Below are positions 38,867-48,927 of a stretch of 64,000 nucleotides of DNA, in pieces; the stretch's first letter is position 1; every line of letters starts with the position of its first letter. The position numbers and the translations under genes were made by a program. The notes under the pieces are model-generated. The model ran no database searches and was not told the DNA's origin. It worked only from the letters and a program-made list of their open reading frames with translations. This DNA is from Brumimicrobium sp. (GTDB lineage Bacteria; Bacteroidota; Bacteroidia; Flavobacteriales_D; Crocinitomicaceae), in the NCBI GenBank assembly GCA_023957385.1, contig JAMLGZ010000002.1:496001-560000 (forward strand). Direction: 5' to 3'.

Positions 38867-41800
38867 ATGAATTCTAGAATATTTAGTGGAATTGTGCTGA
38901 TCTTAGGATTAGCACAATTTCCTTTTTCTCAAACTACATGTTTTAGTACAGATAATAGTTTCATTTTCGATGGTGCTAATAATGCTAAATCTATTGCAAA
39001 AGGAGATTTTAATAATGATGGTCTTCTGGATATTATTATGGGGAAAAACCTTGGTGCAGCCGCAGATCCAAATCTAAAATATGCTATCTATATTGAAAAT
39101 AATGGAAATAGGTCATTCAATGCACCGGTAGAGATTATGAGTGGTTCTAGGGTTCAAGATGTTGCTGCTGCTGATATTAATAATGATGGGAACCTTGATA
39201 TACTTGTAGTTAATTTTAACATGAATAGATTAGCTATTATTTACGGAAATGGTGATGGTACGTTCCAAACGCCTATTGGATATACAACTAGTTTTGGCCC
39301 CAATTCAATTGCTGTTGGTGATTTTAATAATGATGGCTTACCTGATGTTGCGGTTGCTGGTAATGGAAATAATATAGATTTCTTTTTCAATAACATAAGT
39401 TTGCCAGGTACATTAACTTCCATAGCTCCTTTTGTTCTGCCTGGAGGAGTAAATCCTTCCGACATTATTGCGATGGATTTGGATTTGGATGGGAATATGG
39501 ATGTGGCTACCTCAAATAGTGGAGGTGCTAGCGTTTCAGTAATCTTTGGAGATGGTGTTGGCGGATTTTCACTTGGAGGAACTTATGCTGCAGATCTTGG
39601 GACTTCAGGGATATCATCAGGTTTTTTTAATAATGACATATATCCAGATATTGCGGTAACAAATGAAAATGCAAATACGATAACTGTGTTTATTAATGAT
39701 GGAACTGGTAGTTTATCTACAGGTATTTCATACTCGGCAGGGGCTAAGCCTTTATCTATAGATATTTTAGACTTCAATAATGATGGTAAGATTGATTTGG
39801 CAGCCATAAATGCAGATGATAATACCATATCTTTATATGAAGGTAATAGCGATGGTACTTTTCAGAATCAAAAGATAATATATGCTAAGAATTATCCAAC
39901 AGATATAGTAACAGGAGATTTTGATACAGATGGGAATGATGATATAATTCATTCATGTCTTATTGGAGCAGTAATGCCTGCTTATTTCGGTGATGGCTCG
40001 GGAGATTTCGATTTAGGAAATATGGTTAATACAGGTAATAGTCCTAAAGATATTTCTGTGAATGATTTTGATGGTGATGGAAAGGAGGATTATGTTGTAG
40101 TAAATTATGATGATAATACGGCATCAATCTATTTAAATGATGGTGCGGGAAATTATACTTTCTCTCAAAGTTTAACTACAGGGAGTCACCCTATATCCGT
40201 TGCATCAGGCAATATTTTTGGATCTGGTAAAAATGATATAGTCGTTGCAAATTATAGTGATGGAACTGCCACTTTGTTTCAAAACTTGGGTGGTGGAAGT
40301 TTTGCTTCTTCAACTTTGAGTGTCAATGCCAATCCATTAAAAGTTCGTATTGGAAATTTTAATGGAGATACAGATTTAGACTTATTTGTGCTTAATGAAG
40401 CAAGTCAAATAACTGTTCTGCCGGGAATTGGTTCTGGTAGTTTCGGAGCGCAAATTATAAAAACTTCTTCATTGCTACAACCGAAAGATATTACCATAGG
40501 AGATATAAATGGGGATGGATATGATGATTTCGCTGTTCCTTTTTATGGTTCTAATAAGGTGAGTATATACAAGAGTAATGGTGTTAATGATTTTGTAAAT
40601 GTTGATAAAAATACTGCAGCTAAACCTATAGCAGCTACTTTTGTGAATTTAAATAGTGATGGAAAACCTGAATTAGTTGTGGTTAATAATACAGCAAATT
40701 CTATTTCTTTATTTGCGAATAATGGTGCTGGAGTATTTGCTAATGCAACAAATATTCCAGCGACTGAAACGGAGCCATTAAGTGTAATTGCTGGTGATTT
40801 TAATGGGGATGGATTTAATGATATAGCAGTGACATTTCATGTATCTACCGGTTCAACAGGTAGTTTACGTATTTTTAAAGGTAATGGAACTAATTCAGGT
40901 GCAGGTGCGCTTACTTATGATGCCACTTACTTAGTAGGAATGAATCCCGTGAGTTCTTTCACAAAAGATATTAATGGTGATGGAGGTTTAGATATATTGG
41001 TAGTAAATGAATTGCATAATTATGTTTCGGTAATGCTAAGTATTGGAGGTATTGCAACTATAACCCCTAGTGGATCCACAACTATTTGTTCGAACGAAAC
41101 ATTGACTCTTACATCTTCACCAGCACAACAATATTTATGGTCAAATGGAGCTACAACACAATCAATTAATGTAACTACTTCAGGCTCTTACTTTGTAACA
41201 ACTTCCGCTATTGGAGGTGGATGTTCATCTACTTCCAATGATATAAATGTAACTGTTTTGCCAGCTCCTACGATAAATTATTCAGGTAATACTGAGATCT
41301 GCGAAAATGCTTCTACAACCATAACAGTATCGGGTGCGAATACTTATCAATGGTCTGATGGATTAGGAGTAGGTAATTCAAAAACATTAAATCCAAGTGC
41401 TGATAAAACATATACAGTTATTGGTGAAGGAACGAATGGATGTAAGGATACATTAGAGATTGAGATTGTTGTAACCCCACTTCCCGACGCAACTTTTAAT
41501 ACGTTAAACAGTGAGTATTGTGAGATGGGAAGCCCAGTAAACCTTGTGCCAAATCAAGCAGGGGGAACTTTCTCGGGACCTGGTGTTTCAGGTTCCACTT
41601 TTGAACCTAATCAAGCAGGTGTAGGAATACATACAATTTCATATTCTATTTCTGATAATGGATGTGTGAATTCTTCATCTCAGATTGTCGAAGTTAGTCA
41701 AGGTGGTGCAGATGCTTCTTTTACAATCTTAAATTCTAATTATTGTCAAGATGCTTCTGATATAACTCTTGTCCCTATCATTTCAGGAGGTTCATTCTCT

Positions 41801-44800
41801 GGACCTGGTGTTTCAGGTAACATATTTAGTCCAGGCTCAGCAAATATTGGTCTAAACACAATTACTTATACAGTTACAGATGACGGTTGTGTTGGAATAT
41901 CTAATCAGACAGTGATAATCGATGAAAAATTAAGTGCAGACTTTTCAGGTTTACAAGCAACCTATTGCTTAAATGACAGCCCCGTAACACTTATCCCAGA
42001 TAATGTTGGAGGAAATTTTACTGGAAATGGAATATCAGGAGATCAATTTACTCCAAACTCTGGTGGTGTTGGAACATATAATATTACATATACGCTTACG
42101 AATGGTTCTTGTACAAGTTCTATATCTAAACCTGTACAAGTAGAATCTTTACCAAATGCTAATTTCTCAGGACTAGCATCTTCTTATTGTGTTACTGCAG
42201 GAACAGTTACTCTAACTCCAAGTGTTGGGGGAGGATCTTTCTCTGGACCTGGTGTTTCAAGCAACACATTCTCCCCAAGTGTTGCTGGAGTTGGAACACA
42301 TTCAGTTACTTATCAAATTATAGGAGGGAACGGTTGTACGAATTCGGTAACTAAATCAGTGGAAATTAATGGAAGTCCAGATGCCAGTTTTACAGGATTA
42401 GGACTCTCTTATTGCTTAAATGAGAATGCAGTTACCTTAACTCCGAGCGTTGGCGGTGGAATTTTCTCGGGAAGTGGAATGAATGGGAATATTTTTGATC
42501 CAGCCTCTGCTGGGCAAGGTAATCATACAATTTCTTATTTTGTTAATACGGGCGGATGTAGCAGTTTTTCTTCACAAACTGTTGATGTTCACCCTCTTCC
42601 AAACCCTAGTTTTACTGGGTTAAACCCTACATATTGTGTGAACGACCCTTCTGTTATCTTATCTCCAATTCAAAACGGCGGAAGCTTTACAGGGCCAGGC
42701 GTTAGTGGTAATACATTTAAACCAATTAATGCAGGAGTCGGTGTACACACTATAAAGTACAAGATTACTAATGTTTTCGGTTGTATTGATTCTTCTCTTG
42801 TGATAGTGGAAGTATTACCTTTGCCAGATGCTAATTTTACAGGATTAGCAACTCTTTATTGCCTAAATTCTGATCCCGTTACACTAACTCCAGATCAAAG
42901 TGGTGGAACTTTCTCAGGACCAGGTATAATCAATGGAAATACGTTTGACCCTTCTATAGCAGGAACGGGAAACCATACTATAGAATATGAGATTATAAAT
43001 GGAGGTTGTCAGAGTCAATTTTCACAACTAGTGGAGGTTATAAACTCACCAGATGCTACTTTCTCTGGGTTAGCTCTTGAATATTGTAAGAACAATCCGG
43101 TGATTACGTTATCTCCTCTTCAGGGAGGGGGAACCTTCTCAGGAGATGGAATTGATGGAAGCACATTTGATCCAAATATAGCAGGGATAGGCCCTCATAC
43201 GATTACATATACCATTAATGCAGGAAATGGTTGCTCTGATGTAACATCTCAAACTGTTACTATCAATCCAATTCCTGATGCATCATTTACGGGATTACAA
43301 GGAATTATTTGTGTTAATTCTTCCCCATCAACTATGGTTCCAACTTTCCCTGGAGGAACTTTCTCAGGACCTGGAATTTCGGGGAATTCATTTGATCCGT
43401 CTATTGCAGGAAACGGAAGTCATACTATTTCATATACAGTGATAGATATCAATGGTTGTAGTAATTCTTCTTCTCAGATTACAATAGTACAAGCCTTGCC
43501 AGACGCATCATTTAGTGGATTAGATCCTGAATATTGTGTAGATGCATCTTCAGTTACTCTTATTCCTGCAATCAATGGAGGAAGTTTTTCAGGAGATGGT
43601 GTATTTGGGTCTACGTTTTCACCGGGAACAGCTGGTGTAGGTCCTCATAGTGTTACCTATACAGTAACAGATGGTTTTGGATGCGTCAATAATTCTTCAG
43701 AAAATGTTATAATAAACGGATTGCCAGATGCTTCATTTACCGGGCTTGCTAGTGATTATTGTGTGAATACTGCTGCAGTTACTTTAGTTCCAGTTATAGG
43801 TGGGGGTAATTTTTCTGGTGATGGAATCAATATAAATTCATTTGATCCGTCTATTGCAGGAGAAGGAATACACAACATCACTTATACGGTAATAGATGGA
43901 AATAATTGTTCAAACACTTCAAGTCAAAGTGTTACTATCAATGGATTACCAGATGCAACTTTCTCTGGATTGCCTGCTACTATGTGTATCAATGCTCCTG
44001 ATGTAACTTTAGTACCTACAGTTTCTGGGGGGATTTTTAGTGGAAATGGAGTGTTAAGCTCTACTTTTAGCCCTACAAATGCTGGGTTAGGAATACATAG
44101 CGTACAATATAGTTTAACAGATGCAAATGGTTGTTCAAATGATTATTCTCAATCTGTAGAAGTGATTGCCTTACCAGATGCTACTTTCTCTGGATTAAAC
44201 ACAGCATATTGTTCCAATGATGCTGCTGTTAATTTGTTACCAACACAGGGAGGTGGTATTTTTTCTGGAGATGGAATTATAGGGAATTCATTTGATCCTT
44301 ATATGGCCGGTACTGGTACGCATATTATAACATATACTATTAATGGAGGAAATGGATGTATTGATGTTACTACTCAAACTGTTCAAGTGAATGGATTGCC
44401 AGATGCTTCATTTGTAGGACTTGCTAGCATGTATTGTATTGATGCCAGTGCTGTGACTATGATTCCTACACAAGTAGGAGGTGCATTTTCTGGTAATGGT
44501 GTTTCAGGGAATCTATTCAATCCTGCTAGCGCAGGTATTGGACAGCATTCGATTGTCTATTCTATCATAGATGGGAATGGATGTTCGTCCACAAGCTCTT
44601 TTTTAGTAACAGTAGATAATACGTATCCTGACGCAAACTTTACAGGACTTGATGCTACTTATTGCGTAAATGGAACATACTCTAATCTGACTCCCAATGA
44701 AAACGGAGGAACCTTTATAGGAAGTGGTATGACAGGAAATATTTTTGACCCACAAGTTTCTGGAGAAGGTACTTTCACCATTACTTATACTATAACAGGA

Positions 44801-46681
44801 GGGAACACCTGCTCTTCTACATCTTCTCAGACAATTGAAGTGTATGGAATTCCAGATGCTAACTTTAGTGGTCTAAATCCAGCATATTGTTTAAATGCTT
44901 CATCTACTACTTTATCTCCTATTACGGGTGGAGGAACATTTAGTGGAGATGGAGTTATAAGTCAAACTTTTGATCCTTCAATGGCTGGTCAAGGTACGCA
45001 TCAGATAAGTTATACAATTACTGATGCTAATCTTTGTACAAACTCGACAACTCAAACAGTAGTTGTAAATTCATTACCAGATGCGACATTTAGTGGATTT
45101 TATCCTATTTATTGTCTATATGGTACGCCTGCAACTTTTATACCTACAATTGCTGGCGGAACATTTAGTGGAGATGGAATGTCAGGAGATATATTCACAC
45201 CAAACAATGCTGGATTAGGAATCCATTTAATCACTTATACTGTTACAAGCGTTGATGGATGTACTGATTCTCACTCTGAATCAATTGAGGTTACAACTTC
45301 TCCCAATCCAAATTTCAGTGGTCTAGGAACAGAATATTGTGCAAGTGCACCTGCTGTTACCTTAACACCAATACAAGGCGGAGGTGTGTTTTCTGGAAAT
45401 GGAATAGTTGGTAATACATTTGATCCATCTATTGCGGGACCTGGAACACATATAATTACATATGATATTTCTGATGGAAGTGGATGTGATGCTACAGCTA
45501 CAGAAACAGTTATTGTAGATCCGCTTCCGGATTCAGGTTTTACTACACTACCCGCACAATATTGCCTTGACGCTCCTGCTATTGATCTTATTCCAAATCA
45601 AATGGGTGGAGCTTTCTCGGGACCAGGTATTTTTGGTGGTAAATTTTATCCATCCATTGTTGGAGTAGGAACATACACTATTAGCTATTCAATAATTGAT
45701 GGAAATAGTTGTGCGGGATCTTCTTCACAAACGATTCAAATAGTTCCTAACCCAGATGCTACTTTCTCAGGATTATCAGCAACTTATTGTGAGTTGGATG
45801 ATGAAGTGATAATGACCCCATTGGAAAATGGAGGTATATTTACTGGTAATGGAGTAAATGGAAATATCTTTGATCCACAATTGGCTGGACCTGGAAATCA
45901 TATGATTGTATATACAATAGATAATGGGGTAGGGTGCTCAAATACATATTCTGTAGTAGTTAAAGTGTATGCTATGCCGGATGCTCATTTTATTGGCTTA
46001 GCTGATGTGTATTGTTCTGGAGATGCGCCTTCAACTTTAGTGCCTGTTACCTATGGAGGGGTATATACATCCTCTTCAAGCGGCGTTTCAGGAAATAGTT
46101 TTTATCCATCTATAGCAGGCATAGGTGTAAATGTTGTTACATATACTGTTACAACAATAAACGGGTGTGTAAACTCATTTAGTGACACAACTGTAGTTAA
46201 AACTTCTCCTAGCACTGTGATTACTGTAAATGGTTCTAACTTAATAGCTAATGAAAATGGCACTGGCGTTACCTACCAATGGTGGGATTGCCAAAATCAG
46301 ACAATTGTTACTGGAGCTACAGATCGTGTTTTTCATGTATTAGCTACCGGAAGTTATGCAGTAATTGTCGATAATGGAGCGTGTGCTGACACTTCTATTT
46401 GTGTGAATGTGAACGTTACGGGATTAGATGAGGAAATTGTTAATAGTAATAATATTATTGTTTATCCAAATCCAAATAATGGTAAATTCACTATTAAGGC
46501 CGATTTTGAGGGAAGTATTTCTATTTATAATTCTCTTGGTAAGATAATTTATCAAGGTGATCATGCTACAGGCGAACAATTGATTAATTTAAATGAAGAA
46601 ATAGAATCAGGTATGTATATTTTACGTTTTCAAGATACATCGTATAATTTTGTTTATAAAAACTTGATAATTAGAAATTAA
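38867..46681 (+). CDS. FG-GAP and 21-module giant surface protein, T9SS type A tail
   Basis: 2604 residues. Signal peptide (about 1-21). Residues 40-720 hold fourteen FG-GAP/VCBS-type Ca-binding motifs such as DFNNDGLPDVAV, DINGDGYDDFAV and DINGDGGLDILV, predicted to form propellers. Ig-like segments (about 725-870) lead into 21 tandem modules of about 75 residues (873-2447), consensus PDATFSGL-x-YC, GGGTFSG-x-G, TFDPS-AG-G-HTI-YT, NGC. A last Ig-like module is followed by a C-terminal type A T9SS sorting domain (about 2525-2604) with VYPNPNNGKFTI and GMYILRF. Each module carries two cysteines (YC and GC), implying internal disulfides. Probable secreted adhesin. It lies 35 bases after the SprB-repeat gene and 38 before the next. 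Confidence 0.85.
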   Translation: MNSRIFSGIVLILGLAQFPFSQTTCFSTDNSFIFDGANNAKSIAKGDFNNDGLLDIIMGKNLGAAADPNLKYAIYIENNGNRSFNAPVEIMSGSRVQDVAAADINNDGNLDILVVNFNMNRLAIIYGNGDGTFQTPIGYTTSFGPNSIAVGDFNNDGLPDVAVAGNGNNIDFFFNNISLPGTLTSIAPFVLPGGVNPSDIIAMDLDLDGNMDVATSNSGGASVSVIFGDGVGGFSLGGTYAADLGTSGISSGFFNNDIYPDIAVTNENANTITVFINDGTGSLSTGISYSAGAKPLSIDILDFNNDGKIDLAAINADDNTISLYEGNSDGTFQNQKIIYAKNYPTDIVTGDFDTDGNDDIIHSCLIGAVMPAYFGDGSGDFDLGNMVNTGNSPKDISVNDFDGDGKEDYVVVNYDDNTASIYLNDGAGNYTFSQSLTTGSHPISVASGNIFGSGKNDIVVANYSDGTATLFQNLGGGSFASSTLSVNANPLKVRIGNFNGDTDLDLFVLNEASQITVLPGIGSGSFGAQIIKTSSLLQPKDITIGDINGDGYDDFAVPFYGSNKVSIYKSNGVNDFVNVDKNTAAKPIAATFVNLNSDGKPELVVVNNTANSISLFANNGAGVFANATNIPATETEPLSVIAGDFNGDGFNDIAVTFHVSTGSTGSLRIFKGNGTNSGAGALTYDATYLVGMNPVSSFTKDINGDGGLDILVVNELHNYVSVMLSIGGIATITPSGSTTICSNETLTLTSSPAQQYLWSNGATTQSINVTTSGSYFVTTSAIGGGCSSTSNDINVTVLPAPTINYSGNTEICENASTTITVSGANTYQWSDGLGVGNSKTLNPSADKTYTVIGEGTNGCKDTLEIEIVVTPLPDATFNTLNSEYCEMGSPVNLVPNQAGGTFSGPGVSGSTFEPNQAGVGIHTISYSISDNGCVNSSSQIVEVSQGGADASFTILNSNYCQDASDITLVPIISGGSFSGPGVSGNIFSPGSANIGLNTITYTVTDDGCVGISNQTVIIDEKLSADFSGLQATYCLNDSPVTLIPDNVGGNFTGNGISGDQFTPNSGGVGTYNITYTLTNGSCTSSISKPVQVESLPNANFSGLASSYCVTAGTVTLTPSVGGGSFSGPGVSSNTFSPSVAGVGTHSVTYQIIGGNGCTNSVTKSVEINGSPDASFTGLGLSYCLNENAVTLTPSVGGGIFSGSGMNGNIFDPASAGQGNHTISYFVNTGGCSSFSSQTVDVHPLPNPSFTGLNPTYCVNDPSVILSPIQNGGSFTGPGVSGNTFKPINAGVGVHTIKYKITNVFGCIDSSLVIVEVLPLPDANFTGLATLYCLNSDPVTLTPDQSGGTFSGPGIINGNTFDPSIAGTGNHTIEYEIINGGCQSQFSQLVEVINSPDATFSGLALEYCKNNPVITLSPLQGGGTFSGDGIDGSTFDPNIAGIGPHTITYTINAGNGCSDVTSQTVTINPIPDASFTGLQGIICVNSSPSTMVPTFPGGTFSGPGISGNSFDPSIAGNGSHTISYTVIDINGCSNSSSQITIVQALPDASFSGLDPEYCVDASSVTLIPAINGGSFSGDGVFGSTFSPGTAGVGPHSVTYTVTDGFGCVNNSSENVIINGLPDASFTGLASDYCVNTAAVTLVPVIGGGNFSGDGININSFDPSIAGEGIHNITYTVIDGNNCSNTSSQSVTINGLPDATFSGLPATMCINAPDVTLVPTVSGGIFSGNGVLSSTFSPTNAGLGIHSVQYSLTDANGCSNDYSQSVEVIALPDATFSGLNTAYCSNDAAVNLLPTQGGGIFSGDGIIGNSFDPYMAGTGTHIITYTINGGNGCIDVTTQTVQVNGLPDASFVGLASMYCIDASAVTMIPTQVGGAFSGNGVSGNLFNPASAGIGQHSIVYSIIDGNGCSSTSSFLVTVDNTYPDANFTGLDATYCVNGTYSNLTPNENGGTFIGSGMTGNIFDPQVSGEGTFTITYTITGGNTCSSTSSQTIEVYGIPDANFSGLNPAYCLNASSTTLSPITGGGTFSGDGVISQTFDPSMAGQGTHQISYTITDANLCTNSTTQTVVVNSLPDATFSGFYPIYCLYGTPATFIPTIAGGTFSGDGMSGDIFTPNNAGLGIHLITYTVTSVDGCTDSHSESIEVTTSPNPNFSGLGTEYCASAPAVTLTPIQGGGVFSGNGIVGNTFDPSIAGPGTHIITYDISDGSGCDATATETVIVDPLPDSGFTTLPAQYCLDAPAIDLIPNQMGGAFSGPGIFGGKFYPSIVGVGTYTISYSIIDGNSCAGSSSQTIQIVPNPDATFSGLSATYCELDDEVIMTPLENGGIFTGNGVNGNIFDPQLAGPGNHMIVYTIDNGVGCSNTYSVVVKVYAMPDAHFIGLADVYCSGDAPSTLVPVTYGGVYTSSSSGVSGNSFYPSIAGIGVNVVTYTVTTINGCVNSFSDTTVVKTSPSTVITVNGSNLIANENGTGVTYQWWDCQNQTIVTGATDRVFHVLATGSYAVIVDNGACADTSICVNVNVTGLDEEIVNSNNIIVYPNPNNGKFTIKADFEGSISIYNSLGKIIYQGDHATGEQLINLNEEIESGMYILRFQDTSYNFVYKNLIIRN
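41483..46207 (+). repeat. 21 tandem 225-bp modules
   Basis: Counting every PDA(T/S/N)F-type module start gives 21 units. The array spans 4725 bp, exactly 21 x 225, although single units vary by a codon or two. Units are clearly related but diverged at DNA level, so this is an old array, not a recent amplification. Confidence 0.88.
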
Positions 46682-46719
46682 TCTCGTATATTATTGATTA
46701 AATTCGCACAAACTTCTCT

Positions 46720-48927
46720 ATGGTTCGATATGTCATTTATATATTATTATTACTTATAGCAGTAAATTCACATGCTACTGATGCTAAACTTTCTACACAA
46801 TTTAGTCCAAGTTCAGGATGTAATTTGACGGTTACGCAAAATATTGGAGTAGTTATTCTTAATGTTGATGTATCTCCTAAAATTTATCCTCCTGCAATTA
46901 CAGTGAAATACCAGATTAACGGAGGAGCAATAGTTTCTGAAGGTGTAAATACACCCATAGACCAAGGTACTACCTTTAATTTTACATTTGCACAGAAAGC
47001 TAATTTATCTGCATGTGATACAGATTTTAATATCGTTGTTTGGCTTGAATTTGTTGGAGATACAGATCATTCGAATGATACACTTAAATGGACGGTTAGA
47101 AATGATTGTACTGTGATTCCTGGACAAGCTTTAAGTGATCAAACTGTTTGCGAGGGAATTAATAATGGCACAGTAAATTTAACAGGTAATTCTCACGGAA
47201 CTGTAACTAGTTGGATTTATTCTACAAATAATGGTGCTACATGGAGTAGCCTTTCTAATACTAGTAACCCATATAATTTTTCTGGTTTAACAACTACAAC
47301 TTTATATGCTGTAGCCATAAATGGAGGTTATTGCCCGAATGACACATCCACTTATACAACAATAACTGTTGATCCGACACCCATTGGAGGAACATTGAAT
47401 GGGCCAACTAATTTGTGTATTAGTTCTTCTTCGGGGACTATAACATTAAATGGTAGTTCAGGAGCTATCTCTAATTGGGAATCAAGTACGGATAATGGAA
47501 GTACATGGTCAAATATTGCGAATACCACAACCAATGAAAGCTTTACGTCTCTTTCTCAGACCACTTGGTATAGAGTCCAAATAGATGGAGGTGCTTGTCC
47601 AAATGTATATTCAAATGTCTTGCAAATACAGGTGGATCCACTTACAGTCATAGGTACTTTAACTCCTGATACTTCTGTGTGTGCTAATGAATCTGTTAAC
47701 TTGAAGTTAAGTTCTACTATAGGAGATATTACCCAATGGGAATCTTCTTCAGATGGTATTACTTGGACTCCGATTGCAAGTACAAATAATCCATATAATA
47801 CAGGAACATTATCTTCTTCAATATATTATAGAGTAGTAGCTCAAAGTGGTATTTGCCCATCTCAAACATCTAATCAGATATTTGTTAATGTGACTACAGG
47901 AGTTACTCCAGGGAATATAGCGGGAGCAGATTCTTTGTGTGAATCTAATGCTAATGGAATCTTGACAGTTTCTGGAAATTCTGAAAATGTGCTAAATTGG
48001 GAAAGTTCAGTGGATAATGGTACAACTTGGACTACTATTACCAATCCAACAACAACGGAAAACTATACTGGATTAACTCAGACTACTTGGTATAGGGCAT
48101 TAATTGATGGTAATGGTTGCTTAAATGTATATACAGATACAGCTATAATAGCTGTCACTTCTATGTCTCAGGCTGGCACTTTAACTCCAGATACTTCGGT
48201 TTGTGTTGGAGACGCATTTAATTTAAAGGTCAATGGAAGCATTGGCGACACATATACTTGGCAGGTTTCTCCTGATGGAATTACATGGGTTGATATCAGT
48301 AATCTTGTGGCGCCTTCAATAGTCATATCTCCTGTTACATCTCCAAATTATTATCGTTTGATAGTTAAAAATGGGATTTGTGGAACAGATGTTTCAAATA
48401 TCGTATTGGTAGATACTTTAGGTTTACCTAGTGTAAATGCTGGTCCTGATGTTACAATTATCAAAGGAGACACTACCCAATTAAACGGGAGTGGTGGTTT
48501 ATTTGGAATATGGACTCCAGGAGGAACATTAAGCGATTCACTTATCTATATGCCAAATGCATTCCCTGTGAATACTACAACATATATTCTTGGAGTGATT
48601 GGAGCTAACGGCTGTTTTAATTTTGATGAGGTAAAGGTTATCGTGAGATCAATGACTTTTGATGTGAAGAATGTTATCACTTTAAATGATGACTCTTATA
48701 ATGATACCTGGATTATTGAAGGTATAGAAGACTTTCCAAATACAACTGTTGAGGTGTATAATATATATGGACAACAGGTATTTAAGGAGGATAACTATAA
48801 GAACGACTGGAAAGGTACCTATAAAGGAAAATCGTTGCCGAATGGTACATACTTGTATATAGCGAAACCTAGTGGAAAAGATGATGGTGCAGTAAAAGGG
48901 ACCTTAACAATAATGGGACATGAATAA
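46720..48927 (+). CDS. Ig-like-repeat protein with T9SS type B-like tail
   Basis: 735 residues. Signal peptide (about 1-20, ending VNSHATD). An N-terminal beta domain (about 21-140) precedes five Ig-like modules of about 85 residues with the pattern WESS-x-DNG-x-TW, then L-x-TTWYR and a C-terminal Cys. The tail (about 640-735) has NDTWIIEGIEDFPNTTVEVY and GTYKGKSLPNGTYLYI, a CHU_C-like type B sorting domain, but lacks the usual NAFTPNGDG stretch (it reads VITLNDDSYNDTW). The last bases overlap the start of the PorP/SprF-like gene. Type B cargo next to a SprF-like gene mirrors the sprB-sprF pairing, suggesting that the barrel exports or anchors this protein. Confidence 0.8.
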   Translation: MVRYVIYILLLLIAVNSHATDAKLSTQFSPSSGCNLTVTQNIGVVILNVDVSPKIYPPAITVKYQINGGAIVSEGVNTPIDQGTTFNFTFAQKANLSACDTDFNIVVWLEFVGDTDHSNDTLKWTVRNDCTVIPGQALSDQTVCEGINNGTVNLTGNSHGTVTSWIYSTNNGATWSSLSNTSNPYNFSGLTTTTLYAVAINGGYCPNDTSTYTTITVDPTPIGGTLNGPTNLCISSSSGTITLNGSSGAISNWESSTDNGSTWSNIANTTTNESFTSLSQTTWYRVQIDGGACPNVYSNVLQIQVDPLTVIGTLTPDTSVCANESVNLKLSSTIGDITQWESSSDGITWTPIASTNNPYNTGTLSSSIYYRVVAQSGICPSQTSNQIFVNVTTGVTPGNIAGADSLCESNANGILTVSGNSENVLNWESSVDNGTTWTTITNPTTTENYTGLTQTTWYRALIDGNGCLNVYTDTAIIAVTSMSQAGTLTPDTSVCVGDAFNLKVNGSIGDTYTWQVSPDGITWVDISNLVAPSIVISPVTSPNYYRLIVKNGICGTDVSNIVLVDTLGLPSVNAGPDVTIIKGDTTQLNGSGGLFGIWTPGGTLSDSLIYMPNAFPVNTTTYILGVIGANGCFNFDEVKVIVRSMTFDVKNVITLNDDSYNDTWIIEGIEDFPNTTVEVYNIYGQQVFKEDNYKNDWKGTYKGKSLPNGTYLYIAKPSGKDDGAVKGTLTIMGHE

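Noticed and set aside
41483..46207. Regular repeats as a CRISPR array
   Set aside because: Units are 225 bp, in one long open frame, with protein-level conservation and no identical short repeats with unique spacers.
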